Assembly (NCBI GenBank): GCA_028551475.1
Contig: CM052356.1
Coordinates: 7,016,001-7,080,000, forward strand
Length of the DNA stretch: 64,000 nt
Direction of reading: 5' to 3'
DNA from: Casuarina equisetifolia
Taxonomy: Eukaryota; Streptophyta; Magnoliopsida; Fagales; Casuarinaceae
Below the pieces are notes generated by a model. That model did not search any database. It was not told the origin of the DNA and saw only the letters and a list, made by a program, of their open reading frames with translations. This document shows, piece after piece, positions 33,720 to 45,500 of this stretch. The translations under genes were made by a program, and so were the position numbers. Position 1 is the first letter of the stretch; each line of letters begins with the position of its first letter.

Positions 33720-36700
33720 TAACTATTTGAATTGGTCCACCCGTATGACCACTTACCTAAAGTGTCAAGGTATGTGGGACATTGTTAAACAAGGTATTCC
33801 TAAGGTTAAAGACGAAGCAACGCTCTCAATGGCTAAATGAGAACACTGTAGGAGGAATCAAGACAAAGAGATAAGGATATTGTTTCTACTACAGCTAGCC
33901 ATCACCAATTCTATATTCAATTGCATCTCCACTGCATCAACTACATAGCAACCATAGACCACACTCCAGAATGAGTTCTTTAGGATTCCCAAGGTATGTG
34001 TTGTTCGGCTTCAAAGTATGAAAAAAGGTCTTGAAATGCTAAATATGGAAGATAATGAAACTGTTGTAGAGTATAATGCATGGGTCAATGCAATGGCCAA
34101 TCAAATTAGGCACTTGGGGAGGAATTGCCATATTCCTAAGTAGTAGAAAAAATCCTAATCAGTTTTAATGACAAATTTAATACAGTTGTACTCATTATAG
34201 AAGAAACAAAAGATTTTGCTAATATGTTAGTTTTTGAATTAATGGGAACATTAAAAGCTTTTAAGAAAAGAAGTATGTGTAAAAGAAAGGAAAAGGCACC
34301 ATTAGAATCAGAATTCAAAGGTAAGGCCAATCTAGAGTCTACAATAAATAGTAAGAACACTCATAATACAAATCGTTCTAATGAAACTAAAAGCAAATAC
34401 CCACCTTGCAAAATCTATAAAGGAACGAATCATCTAGTAAAGTATTACTGGCACAAAAGGAAACCTCAATGCAAGTTTTGTCAAAAGTTTGGCTATATAG
34501 AAAAAAAACTATAGAAATAAAACAAGTTAGTAAGCAAATATAGCTAAAAGTGATGAAGCATCTATAGAAACAACTTTATTCTTTGCTAGTTTATTTGTTT
34601 CCTACATAAATCCTAATTTGTGGTATGTTAACAATGGCTGCACTAACCATATGCCACCTAATAAGCATATATTTAGCTCACTTGCTAGCGATTTCAAATC
34701 CATGGTGCAATTGGGTGATGGTAGATATATTGACATTGTTAGCAACAGAAAAATTTGTGTGAAGACCTCTTATGGAGTCAAAAAAGTAAGAAATGTATTG
34801 TTAGTACATGGATTGGGATCTAATCTATTAAGTGTAGGTCAAATGATAAAGAACAACTATGTTATTTTCTTTAAAGAAAAGCAGTGTAGGATATTTAAGG
34901 AAGGAATTAGAGACAAAGAAATAGTTGTCATAGACATGAAGAATACTAGAAGTTTTCCTATATAATTTGAGTATGTCAATCAAACTACATTAGAAGTGTT
35001 AGAGGATAGAAGCTAGTTATGGCATAGATGGTTTGGCCATTTAAATTTCATTATCTAGAAGAGATGCATAAGTCCGAGTGGTGGAAGGAATTCTTGTAGT
35101 AAAAAATGTTGATGGTGTATTTGCAAGTTGTCAACTAGGTAAGAGCATGAGGCAAATGTTTCCATCAAAGGGAAAGGAAAAACAAATAACATTGTTAGAG
35201 CTTGTCCACACAGACATATGTGGACCAATGTGGTACTCCCTAAGGAGGGGAATCGATATTTCATTCTCATTATTGATGATGCATCTAGATACTATTGGGT
35301 TGCATTTTTAAAGGAGAACTCTTGAAAGCTTTTTTTTTTTTTTTTCAGTTCAAGAATGAAGTAGAAAAGGAGAATGGACAACAAATTAAGGCTATTCATT
35401 TAGATAGAGGTGGTGAGTATCTATCTAATGAATTTAAAGCATTTTGGTGTAAAGAAAGGAATCAAACACTAGCTCACAACAAGCTACTCTCCTCAACAAA
35501 ATGGAGTAGTGGAATGAAGGAATAGAATCATTTTAGGAATGACACGAAGCATGCTAGAAGAAAAGTCAGTTTCAAAAGAATTTTGGGGAGAGGCAATGAA
35601 CACTACTGTCTACATTCTTAATAAAAGCTATACTTTTGTTATTCTTGGAAAAACTCTATATAAGGTATGGAAGGGAAGAAAATTGATGGTGGAGATCTTA
35701 AAGGTATTTGGTTCTGTTTGTTTTATTAATGTTCCTGAACAACTGAGGCATAAGTTAAAGAAAAGAGTTAAAGTTAGTATACAACTCAGTATCAAAAGCA
35801 TATAGGGTCTTTAATTTCTTAACCAACAAATTGGTGATTACTCAAGATGTTATCGTAGATGAGGAAGTTGTATGGAATTGGAGTCAAATGCAGAAAGAGT
35901 TTCATGATATTTCAAAGTCATGGTTTATTAAAAATGCAATAGAATGGAGCAACCAAGATGAAGTTGGAGTTGAAGATCAATATGAACCTCACACCCTAAT
36001 TCAAAAAAGTGAAGGCTCCTTATCTTTTATCCATGGTGATGATCTAAAAATGATAAGAAAGTTTTTTGATATCATTCTTGTCTGAATGAGGAGTCTTGAT
36101 GATGTGTATGAAAGTTGCAACATGGCAATGTTGAAGCCAACTACTTATGAAGAAGCAATAGAAGAAGTGGAATGGAAAGAAGCCATGGATGAAGAAATTC
36201 AAACCATTGAGCATAACAAGACTTAGATGTTAGTGGATCTGCTTGAAGAAAAGTAAATAGTTAGGCTTAAATGGATTTTCAAGAAGAAAACTGATGATGA
36301 AGGGAAGGTTGTAACTACAAATCATGGTTGGTGGTCAAAGACTACTCAATTCCTAGCTTTGGCTAGGAATTGATTTTGGAGAGACCTTCTCACCATTTGC
36401 TTGATTGGAAATGATCAAGATGATTCTTGCGGTGGTAGTTCAACATAAATGGCAAGTGCTTCAATTAGATGTAAAGGCTGCATTTCTTAATGGAGAAATC
36501 CAATAAGAAGTATATGTAGTGCAACCTAAAGGGTATGTAATAAAAGGCTATGAAGACAAAATTCTAAAGTTGCAAAAGGCATTGTATGGCCTTCACCAAG
36601 CACCATGAGCATGGTACAACAAAATAAACAACTACTTCTGTGAGTAAGGCTTCTTAAGGAATCCAAGTGAGCCAACACTTTTTATATCTAACCTAGGTAG

Positions 36701-37660
36701 TGGTATTCATATTGTTTCAATTTATGTTGATGACTTGATTTATATTGGTAGCGATTCTAATAGGTGTAAGAATTTAAGAAAAATATGCTGCAAGCATTTG
36801 AAATGAATGATTTAAGAGAAATGAAATTCTTTCTCAAATTAGAAGTAAATTATATGGAAGATGCAATTTTTGTTTCCCAAACCAAGTTCACTAAAAGGTT
36901 GTTGTCCAAGTATAATATGTTAGAGTGCAATCCAATGACAACACCTTTAGTACTAGGTGAAAAAATTTCCCTTGATGATTTGTCTGGAAAAGCAAATGGC
37001 ATAGCATTTTGTAGCATGATTGGAAGTTTGCTTTATTTTTCAGCTACAAGACCAAATATTTTGTACCCAATAACTTTGCTGGCTTATTTTTTATAGAATC
37101 CTATTAAGTCACATTTCAATAAGCTCAAGTGTATACTAAGATATCTTTAAGGGACATGTGATTTTAGGTTGCTCTATGAACAATCTAACAAGTTTGAATT
37201 GGTAGGATTCAATGATAATGATTGGGGAGGTAATGCAAAGGATTTCAAGAGCATTAGTGGCTTTGTTTTTACATTAGGTCTTGTATCATTCACATGATAT
37301 GTGAAAAAACAAAGCAATGTTTCATTCTCCACTATTGAAGCTAAGTATTTTACAACTTCATCTACTGCTTGCCAAGTAGGGTGGTTATGTAAACTAATGA
37401 AAGAAATGGTTCTGGAGTAGAGTAAAGAAACAATAGTTTATTGTGACAACAAGTCAACAATAGCAATGACTAAAAATCCTAGTCACCACTCAAAAACAAA
37501 GCACATCTCTATCAAGATCCACTATGTTTGGGAGGTCATGGAATTAAAAGAAATTGTGTTTGAGTTCTATCCTTAGAGTGAACAATGTGCTAATATATTC
37601 ACAAAAGCACTCAATTATGTTCAGCATGAGAAGCTTCATGAGCTCATTGGGTGACAATGA
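33720..37660 (+). pseudogene. Degenerate copia gag-pol
   Basis: Domains appear in order in fragments. The gag end has a zinc-knuckle remnant at 34468-34515 (CKFCQKFGYIEK, the His replaced by Tyr and the last Cys missing). The protease is at 34612-34965: WYVNNGCTNHM, where families have DSGC, so the catalytic Asp is lost; QLGDGRYI and NLLSVGQM follow. GAG-pre-integrase and integrase fragments lie at about 35020-35760 (HRWFGHLN, FILIIDDASRYYW, HLDRGGEYLSNEF). RT fragments lie at about 36470-37100 (ALYGLHQAP, then YVDDLIYIGS, which keeps the two catalytic Asp). The RNase H end is at about 37240-37640 (SGFVFTLG, VKKQSNVSFSTIEAKY). Many in-frame stops are present, so no functional polyprotein can be made. 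A 30-bp tandem repeat (TTGTCTTTAAACACTTAACAACCACC units) lies at about 33588-33648, ahead of gag. Confidence 0.9.
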
Positions 37661-37677
37661 ACCCTATCAAGGAGGGG

Positions 37678-38084
37678 TGTTAGAAGATTGACAAGGCTGT
37701 CATGCATCGAAAGGAAAGCTACCATAGCACTACACAGTTAGAAAGTAGAAAGTTTAGAGTTTACATGGAGTACAAGTTTTATTAAAAGATGTTAGGATGT
37801 GTCATAGTATGGTTAGTAAAATTTTGTCTTTGTAACAAGTGTTGGGCATGCATATATAATGGCAATAAAAATTATAGTTTAAAAGACTAATGTTATGTGA
37901 TGAGATGGTGTTAAAGTTGTCATCTAGGTAAAGTTTTGTAAAGCCTATTTTTGTAAGCTTTGAATGAAAAGAGGTGAGAAGCCTTTGGAACCATTTTCTA
38001 CTAACCCAGTTGTTTGTGTGTGATCACGAGACTCACTATCTAGATGCACATTCCAACTACAAATCTTAGATTTAAGTTTCTTTA
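37678..38084 (+). repeat. 3' LTR of the copia element
   Basis: It begins TGTTAGAAGA and ends CTTTA, where the 5' LTR has CTTCA. It is preceded by the polypurine tract at 37669-37677. Confidence 0.88.
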
Positions 38085-38089
38085 GCTGT

Positions 38090-38265
38090 AAGGTTAGGGA
38101 CAACAAGTGTGTATCGCACACATGTCTTGTTCCTAGTAATGTTGACTTGTGCTTTAAGGCTGACATGGCTTAAAGAATTTGATGTGGCCATGCCATGTGG
38201 AGGTGATATAGCTTGCCAACTAAACTTGATGATGTGACAATCATCCATAATTTTAGGTTTAATAT
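38090..38265 (+). repeat. Repeat A, copy 1, right part
   Basis: This continues the match to copy 2 after the copia element: TGTGCTTTA-GG-TGACATGGCTTAA, GTGGCC, GCTTGC-AACTA and CATCCAT-ATTTT all recur in order at 40416-40530. Confidence 0.7.
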
Positions 38266-38759
38266 CTTTTACAAGTTGATGGGTTAGGACGAATTATAAG
38301 CTTGTCTTGAAATAGCTTGAATTATATTGAGAAAGGTCCTTTATTAAGGATATTTGCCTTTGATTTACAAAAAAGATGAGTTGACAAATATCTATTTGTT
38401 TTCTATCTTTTGTCTATATCAACATGCTTGGTTTTTATGTGGAAGTAGGATTTGTAGAGAAGTAAAGTGTTGACAAGTCGTCGCACCAGAGTGTTAATGG
38501 TCTAGTTAATGGGAGGTGGAGATCTTTTAATAGAGCTTTAGTCCAAAAGAGTTTTGCTATAGTGTTGAGAAGACATTTGAATTCAACTTTGGTGTTTTAT
38601 TGTGCAACAATTTTTTGTTTTCACAAGCTTTGGGAAATAAGGTTGGGACCTAAAAAAATGCAACATCCTTTGGTAAAATGTTTGTCATTGTGAATTACTT
38701 TGCTCACCAAGCCTATCACAACCTATAAGCACCTATTGCCTTTAGAGCCCACTTTAGCC
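38266..38759. other. Unassigned AT-rich sequence between Repeat A and a copia relic
   Basis: I see no open frame of note and no confident domain here. From position it may be the leader or gag part of the copia relic that follows, too eroded to read. Confidence 0.35.
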
Positions 38760-40010
38760 CTAGGCCTATCTTTTAGGGTCTAATAGACAATGATTGGTTT
38801 CCTAACTTTAAGGCCTTCAACCATATCACTCTAAACATACTAGACCTTGACAATATGTGAAATTACAATAAAGACCAACAAGTTACCATTGGTGATGGTG
38901 TAGGCTTGCTAATAACCCACACATGTAACATATGTATTTCTCCAAATTTAAATATTTCCAATATCTTGGTGGTTCCAAAAATTACCAAAAATTTTGTTAT
39001 TATTTCCTAGTTTACAAAGGATAACAATTGTGTTTTTTTATTCTAACCTAATTTTTACATTGTACAAAGTTTGTGTATGGGCTAGATACTATTAAATGGC
39101 TTGTTGATCGCAGACTTTACCATTAGAGGAACAATTAACAATCGTCCACTACTTTTATAGTAACTATAAAACAATTAGTGTATTGACACTACAAACTAGG
39201 CAATGCAACATATCCAAATGTAATAAGATTTTTGAATTAATAAAAAAAAAATTATTAGAAATTTTCCTTTTACTTGCAATGTTTGTCATATTAGTTAAAG
39301 TATATGTCAAGTTTATCATCCTACAACAAATATGTCATGCACCCTTTTCGACTTAGTCAACTTTGAAATTTGGAGTCTGCCTTCAATAATTTCTTTTGAA
39401 AGGAATTGACATTATATTTGTTTTATTGATGATTTTTTAAATTTACATGAATACATTACATTCAATCACAAGATCACTTTTCCAAAATCTTTTAGAATTT
39501 TAAATGTTTTCTAAGAACCAACTCCAAAAATAAATAAATAAATAAATAAAAATAAAAGCATCCAATGTGATGACACTACAAAATTTACATCACATTAACT
39601 TAAAAATTACTTATCCCATTTTGGAATTTTTCAAAACATCTCAAGCATGTATGCCCCATTCCAAATGGGTATGCTAAAAGAAAACATTAGCATATTATTG
39701 AAACTAGGCTTTCAACATTAAATCATGCCACATCCCTCTTCAACATTGGAATTATGCATTTGAAAATGTAATTTATATTATTAATAATTTACCAATCCTA
39801 ATAATAAAAAAAATCCATAGGAAAAACTTTTCAATAAAACATGCTTTGTTTCCCATTTACAAATTTTTGGATGTTTAGTTTTTCCCTACTTGCATCCATA
39901 AGCACCATATGAGCTTTACACTCATATAACACCTTATGTATTTCTTGGATATCTAATAGGATATGACCGATATTGTTGCCTTTACCCTAAAACTCCAAAA
40001 GCTCGAATAC
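38760..40010 (+). mobile_element. Ty1/copia relic: protease and integrase fragments
   Basis: Translated in pieces, about 38840-39150 gives NYNKDQQVTIGDGVGLLITHT, then LNISNILVVPKITKNF and FTKDNNCVF, the post-protease region of RE1-like copia elements. From about 39290 come integrase pieces (CHAPFRLSQL, FIDDF), then the MYAPFQMGMLKEN-ISILL-LGFQH pattern, corresponding to HPHTPEQNGMAERKHRHI-E-GL. It ends with IFGCLVFPYLHP and YVFLGY. Stops are frequent. RT and RNase H are absent: the similarity ends at about 40010, where Repeat A copy 2 begins. This relic belongs to a different copia lineage from 33106-38084. Confidence 0.8.
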
Positions 40011-40013
40011 CAA

Positions 40014-40535
40014 GTTAAACAAATTTAATTCCAATAAATTAGATGATTTCTTGAGCTAATTTGAAGAACAAACATATGAACCCTAAATATGAACAAGAAC
40101 AACTATGTGAAAAAAGGATGCTTGACTTCAATGATAGAAATTGTACAATCAAGATGCTATTTAAAGAGAAAAACAAAATCTCGTACAAGAATGGTTCGTG
40201 GCAATCAAAATTAATTTTGATATGCCTTGAATGCAAAAGATATTCAAACTGTGGAATGTTTTTGAAAACCTAATTTCTATTCTAAGATTGTTAATGATAC
40301 AATTAAGAATATTTTCCATCTCTTGGAAAATCATAATGTACAGAATACTTTAAATAAAATCCTTCCTATTTTGTTTAGTTGACTAGCATTGAAGAAGGGA
40401 TTTTAGCATGATTGTTGATGTGTGCTTTAGGGTTGACATGGCTTAATGAAACGTGGCCTTGTAATGTAAAGGTGACTCAGCTTGCTAACTAGAGTTGATG
40501 ACATGACGGTCATCCATGATTTTCACTTTTAACAA
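40014..40535 (+). repeat. Repeat A, copy 2 (uninterrupted)
   Basis: This is the intact-order counterpart of 32573-33105 plus 38090-38265: similar along about 520 bp, without the copia insertion and without the 120-bp duplication. Because copies 1 and 2 bracket a copia relic (38760-40010) in direct orientation, they could be its LTRs, but I see no clear TG...CA ends or primer-binding site, so that is unproven. Confidence 0.7.
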
Positions 40536-40770
40536 TCCTCTTGTATAATATACTTTCCTACTAGTCTAACAGTTGGATATTATAATCTTTAAATGGCTCT
40601 TTATAATGGCTATTTTGCTTACGTTGCTATTTTCCTTCCAAGATATGTTAGCCCTATGTTTAGGTTGGTTCTATGAAATAGCCAACTCATCTCAATTGAC
40701 TTTTCAATACTTCTTCCTTAAACCTCTCAAGCAACAAAGAATATACTTTAGATGTTAAGGATCTCTTTAA

Positions 40771-41009
40771 TGTTAGGTGACAAAAAACATAGGGCTAAAA
40801 GAGAAAATAGAAAATTGGGAAAAGGATATTGTATTTTTGTACTTAAGACTTAAAAGCAATACACCTATTAATAATACAACTCTATATATTTGTAATAGGA
40901 AATAAATAATACAAAATATTCCCATAAACCAATTTCCAAACTATAAGGATTCCTACTACATATGAAAAATCATAAAGTCAATAACCATAATTATAATATA
41001 TCTCTAACA
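40771..41009 (-). repeat. 3' LTR of the minus-strand copia relic
   Basis: On the minus strand it starts TGTTAGAGATATA and ends CACCTAACA, giving a 6-bp terminal inverted repeat TGTTAG/CTAACA. No second LTR was found in the window. Confidence 0.8.
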
Positions 41010-41900
41010 CTCCCCATCAAGTTGATGGCTTATATATATCCAAGATGCTAACTTTACTCAACATATACACGTGTTGTCTTTAAGATAAGGCACTGATAAA
41101 AATATCTATAGATTGTTGTATAGTCCTTATGTCTTTTGTTTTGATTATTCCTTTTTTAATCTTGTCTTTAGTGAAATGACAATCAACTTTTATATGCTTC
41201 ATCCTCTTGTATACCATCAGATTTCCTACAAGTTTCAAAGTTGTGTTGTTGTTATAAAATAGAGTAGTTGGCCCGATTATCCATAGCCTAAAGAAGTAGT
41301 CCTTACAACCAAACTATCTCACAAATGGTTTTAGCCATTGCTTGATATTCTATCTTTATGAATGATAATAAGATGGTTGACTATTTCTTTGTTTTCCATG
41401 ACAACGTGGAATTTCCCAACTTAACACAAAAACTTGAAATTTATGTCCTTGACATTAGACATATAGTATAATCTATATCATAATAAGCCATCATCTCGAA
41501 GTTATAACCTCTAGCCAATAGTATACCTAATCATGGGCATCCTTTAAGTACTTAACTATCTTCAATGCTCCTTCATATGTGATCACTTTAGATTTTGAGT
41601 GAATTGGCTAAGAATATGAATGACATAATAGATATTTACTCTTGTCATAGTAAGATAAATAAGCTTTCCCACAAGTCACTCATAGCTAAATGGATCTTTG
41701 AACAAAGGATTTTCCTATAGAGGTGACATCCTTTATATCAAATTCAATTGTAGTCAAATTAAAGTTTTGCTCAATTGAAATAACTGTTGGTTTTCACCGT
41801 GAGAATCCCCCTTCTCAAATGATTTCTAGAAATACTAAATCATGTGAGGATCATATAGTATGAATCCTTTCTTTTTCATTTTTTTAGAAAGCATGGAAAC
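40771..41900 (-). mobile_element. Ty1/copia relic: RT end, RNase H and 3' LTR
   Basis: Read on the minus strand from 41900 down: the RT end (LVGKLIYLTMTRVNIYYVI-LSQF, about 41690-41600), then RNase H pieces (FCVKLGNSTLSWKTKK, IEYQAMAKTICEIVWL, and an RTKHIEVDCHFTRDKIK-like block with stops, about 41430-41130). A polypurine stretch (GATGGGGAG) precedes an LTR at 41009-40771 (239 bp) that begins TGTTAG and ends CTAACA. It is truncated upstream of the RT end, and the sequence beyond 41900 is unrelated. Multiple stops make it non-coding. This is a third copia lineage, on the strand opposite to the other two. Confidence 0.85.
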
Positions 41901-42008
41901 AAAATATAAACGGCCCTCTTTACTTTCAATTAAAAGAGAAGCTTAAAAATTAATAATATCTCTAAATTAATTTATGTGGTCTACCTCCCAATTTTGTTCA
42001 AATATTTT

Positions 42009-42566
42009 GTAAAGGAAATGTGTTGATCATAAATGGTGCGTCCCAAGGGCAGCCCGCGGGTTCGGAATTGGCCGTAGAATCAGCTTTGAATCAATTCTTT
42101 ATTGCCCTGATAATCCTAGAATTGACTATGTTAGCAAGTTTGAGGTTTTGAGTGCCAACAAGATCCTCCCGTCTGTATCACTCCACCGCTCATTTGCTCT
42201 CCGATGGTCGAGTTTTGGTGGGAGGGAGTAACCCTCATATAAGCCTTCCCTTTGCCAGATTTCACCTCCGGCAAGTCTCGGCCATCTATTTTCGGGTTAA
42301 AGCCTAGCGAAGAGCTTGTTTATAACCATAAATTTCTGTTGGTATTTCACCCAACGGGCAAGGGTGACAATGAGAAGATATACGCAATGGTGGCTCCATC
42401 CCTCACTATGCATCCCTCATATTCGCGAAGGGTTCCAGCTGTTGACCAAGTTCAGGAAACATCAGCAGGGAACTTGCTGTTCAAGGCGGCACTGCCGGCT
42501 TACTATCTCTTGTTTATAGTCGATGGTGGTGGTCCTAGTAAAGGAAAGTGGATGCATGTCAACTAG
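42009..42566 (+). pseudogene. Glyoxal/galactose oxidase-like (GLOX) pseudogene fragment, 3' third
   Basis: Three frames joined in order give a GLOX C-terminal part. First come GNVLIINGASQGQPAGSELAV and SALNQ (about 42014-42100). Then PDNPRIDYVSKFEVLSANKILP, followed after another shift by RLYHSTAHLLSDGRVLVGG and SNPHI (about 42103-42240). Last comes SGKSRPSIFGLKPSEELVY, then IYAMVAPSLTMHPSYS and YYLLFIVDGGGPSKGKWMHV (about 42258-42560). Family members are secreted copper-radical oxidases with kelch repeats and this C-terminal domain; the copper ligands before the YHS-A-LL-DGRV motif and in the C-terminal -TH- region are partly recognisable. At least three frameshifts and the missing N-terminal two thirds make it a dead fragment. 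It lies just beyond a copia relic, which may have truncated it. Confidence 0.75.
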
Positions 42567-45500
42567 AAGCTAGTGTTCTTGAATTGAAAATTTTACTTCA
42601 AAATTCATACACGAGTCCAAACTTTTTTTTTGTTTTAAGTGGGATCTAATTAATTAGTATAGTCTCCATCTACTTTATCTAGGTGTGTTTATTTTTAGTT
42701 TGTTTGTCCAATTTAACTGTTTAACCAGAACGGTAGTGGTTTTGATTTTGATGAATCAGTGAATCTATTCCTATAATTGTCGTATTATTTTTTTGGTAAG
42801 AACTACTGTTTAAAAGGAAAAAGAAATAACTTTTCAAGTGACGTTTTTGCCAGCATGTCGTCCCTCGTAGTTCATGTTTCAACAACTTGTTAATGAAGAA
42901 ATCACCTTCCTTCCAAATGGTGGCTTTCATCCTAAGTAAGTTGTTTGCACTTTTTTCTTTTTTTTTTTTTCTAGTTTTAATTTTCAATTTGATAGTAACA
43001 TGCCATTTTTTAGTGATATATAACTTAATAATTGGTATGTAAAGTTGAATGATTCACCAATGATGCCATGTTTCACGGAGATGGATAATTTATATGAAGT
43101 ATTTTAGTAATTAGTTCAAATGTGTAGTAGGAATGAGTGAGCCGCAAGACCCCAACAAGAACCAAACATCAACAACCAACCAACTACTTCAGTAGTTTAA
43201 ACAACACGCAAGGAAGCCAAAACAAACACGATCTACTTACTCTGGTTAGATTTTCTGGGAAGTCCCAAGACTTAAACAATCACTTAATTAAAGAAAATGC
43301 TAAAACCTTATCTGAAATAACATCGACCACGCACCTATGGATCAATGGGCATGCATCCATGAATGTGGATGAGGAGTTTGATTTCCTTGAAACAAGAAGT
43401 TCACACTTCTTTTTTTTTTTTTTTTGGCTGTTTCTAGCGTTCAATGCTTCCCAAGTTAGGCCAATTTCTCCAAATTTTGTGTCATTGACAGATTTTAGTA
43501 ACTCTTTTTGAAGAGTTTATCTCAATCAAGAAGTCATCTAGCCTGCAAACGTTGTTGTCGGTGGAAGCAATCCTAACAGACAAGATACAAGAATTTCACG
43601 TGCCGCCCGAAAGGACGCAGCAGTAATGGGAACAATCAGACGGGGAATGTGGGATTTGGGCCTCGGGATAATTTGGTTGTGGTCGATAAGATAATTGTCA
43701 GCCCAACCAAATAAGAAGACAAAAACGAAAGAGAAAATAGGATTGGACCCCGACCACAACGACCTTACGCAGCATAATGATATTTAGTATTTATGAATCT
43801 TGTTGAATTATGTGACATTATAGTAGCCTAATAATTTGATTATTACAGTTATTAAGATGTGACTAATGAATTTTATATTACTAAGAAAAATATTAAATGT
43901 TCTGTTTATAAAAAAAAATGCTTTACCACTTAATGGCTTTGAATTTTAAATTAAATATGGCTTACTTTCTAAAATTTAACAAATTAAAACTAAAACCTTG
44001 GATTTATTCAACAGTCTTCGGAATTGAGGGAAAACACAGTGGATTTCGTTCTCGTTTAGATCTTCCATGGACGAAAAGAATGGGCATTTAAAATATTGTC
44101 CTTGGAACAGAACAAGTGGGGAAAAGTCTGAGGGCTGAGCGTAACTTTCGTTGGGCATGAACATGTACCTTCGAGTAAAATGACGAGACTCCTGTGAGCA
44201 AATTGACCCCAGAAAAGCTATTATTTTAGTACTATTTTTCCACAAGTCTTCGTGATTTGATCACCAAGTGGGTTAAAATATTTCAAAAAGTTAAAGGGTA
44301 AAGTACATTCAAACCATAATGTGGAAAAGATCATTCTTAAAACGTCATGGTTCATCAGAATCACTGTACTAAGTCCACAAGTATGGTGCCGAACTTCTAC
44401 ATGTTATTTTAAGATATTTAAATCACTAATGATGCAGACTACTAATTTTATGGATTTAGTCAAGCTTGAGATCTTATTATAAGGGAATATAATAACGAGA
44501 CCATCTTAATATCCCATCCAACATCCTATTCACCTTACTAATGACTTTAAACTGTTCAGGCGCATGCTAAGAGCTTAGTTTTCCTTTTCAAAGTTGAATA
44601 ATCATCTTTGTTTTCGCAGAGGTATGAAGCAAACATGTGGAATCTGTGAGAAAAATGTCACCTTCAGAAGAAAAAAAGTACACGGTGGAATCCCAAAAGG
44701 TTCAGATGAATGGGCACCGAAGCCGCCCACAGATTTCATGTGTCAGAATAAAACCCTAGTTGAGCACCTAAGAATATGGGCAAACTTTATGATAACCCAT
44801 TACGAATTGCGTACGATGTTCATCCCACTTTTCTCATTCCGGAGAATCCTGGAAGAAGCAAAGCAACCTTTTTTTTTTCTACAGGGAATGGTTTTGTACC
44901 TCGATATGCTTCAGGCAAGGAAGCGGTGGGACATATTAACCCAAAAGATGGACGGGGAGCCGTATCTGGAATCTTCAGAGAAATAAACAAAAGCTCGTTC
45001 ATTTCACATCAAAGAAAAGTTGTTCTTAGGTTGTGTTTCTCTTATATTAGAAGAATTACGAGGATAAATCTTTGGTCTTATAAATAATAAAATTTTATTA
45101 TTTATTATTTTAAAATTTTAATATGATATCAGAGTAAAAATAACCATTTCTTTTATAATTTCGGTACAATACATTAGAGGAAAGAATTAAAGGGTAAACA
45201 TTACTCTTCATATTAGAAGCAAGAAAATTGACCCTTATAATCTAGAAATTTATATAATATTGTTTTGTCTCAAAACCTTATGAATTTTAACAGTTAATTA
45301 GTGAAATAATTTTAAAATAATTTAATATTTTCTGTCAACCACCGCGATTTCAAACTACATATATACTTTTGGGGAAATTGGATGCTTCGATCTGTTCTCC
45401 ACATGCATATGGCTAAGTCTTCATTCGGTGCTTCCATTGATACCATGTAATTATTGTTCAGATGGAAAAATCTGGATGGACATAGCTCACCGAGAGCAAA

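Larger units (their letters stand above)
33106..38084 (+). mobile_element. Ty1/copia retrotransposon with two LTRs, coding region decayed
   Basis: The 5' LTR is 33106-33514 (409 bp) and the 3' LTR is 37678-38084 (407 bp); both start TGTTAGAAGA. A primer-binding site follows the 5' LTR (TGGCATCAGAG, 33516-33526; the initiator Met tRNA match is TGGTATCAGAG). A polypurine tract AAGGAGGGG precedes the 3' LTR. The 5-bp flanks GGTGT (33101-33105) and GCTGT (38085-38089) look like a target-site duplication with one change. Internal order is gag, protease, integrase, RT, RNase H, which is the copia order. All are broken by stops and frameshifts. In the first 76 aligned LTR bases I count 13 mismatches, 12 of them transitions, so the insertion is old and decayed mainly by C-to-T change. 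It sits inside Repeat A copy 1. Confidence 0.93.

Noticed and set aside
43137..43511. Open frame of 124 codons ending in poly-Phe
   Set aside because: It reads into a T homopolymer and has no recognisable motif.
44594..44986. Open frame of 130 codons with CGICEK near the N-terminus
   Set aside because: It starts at TTG, has a single CxxC without a second pair, and reads into a poly-T stretch; no family assigned.
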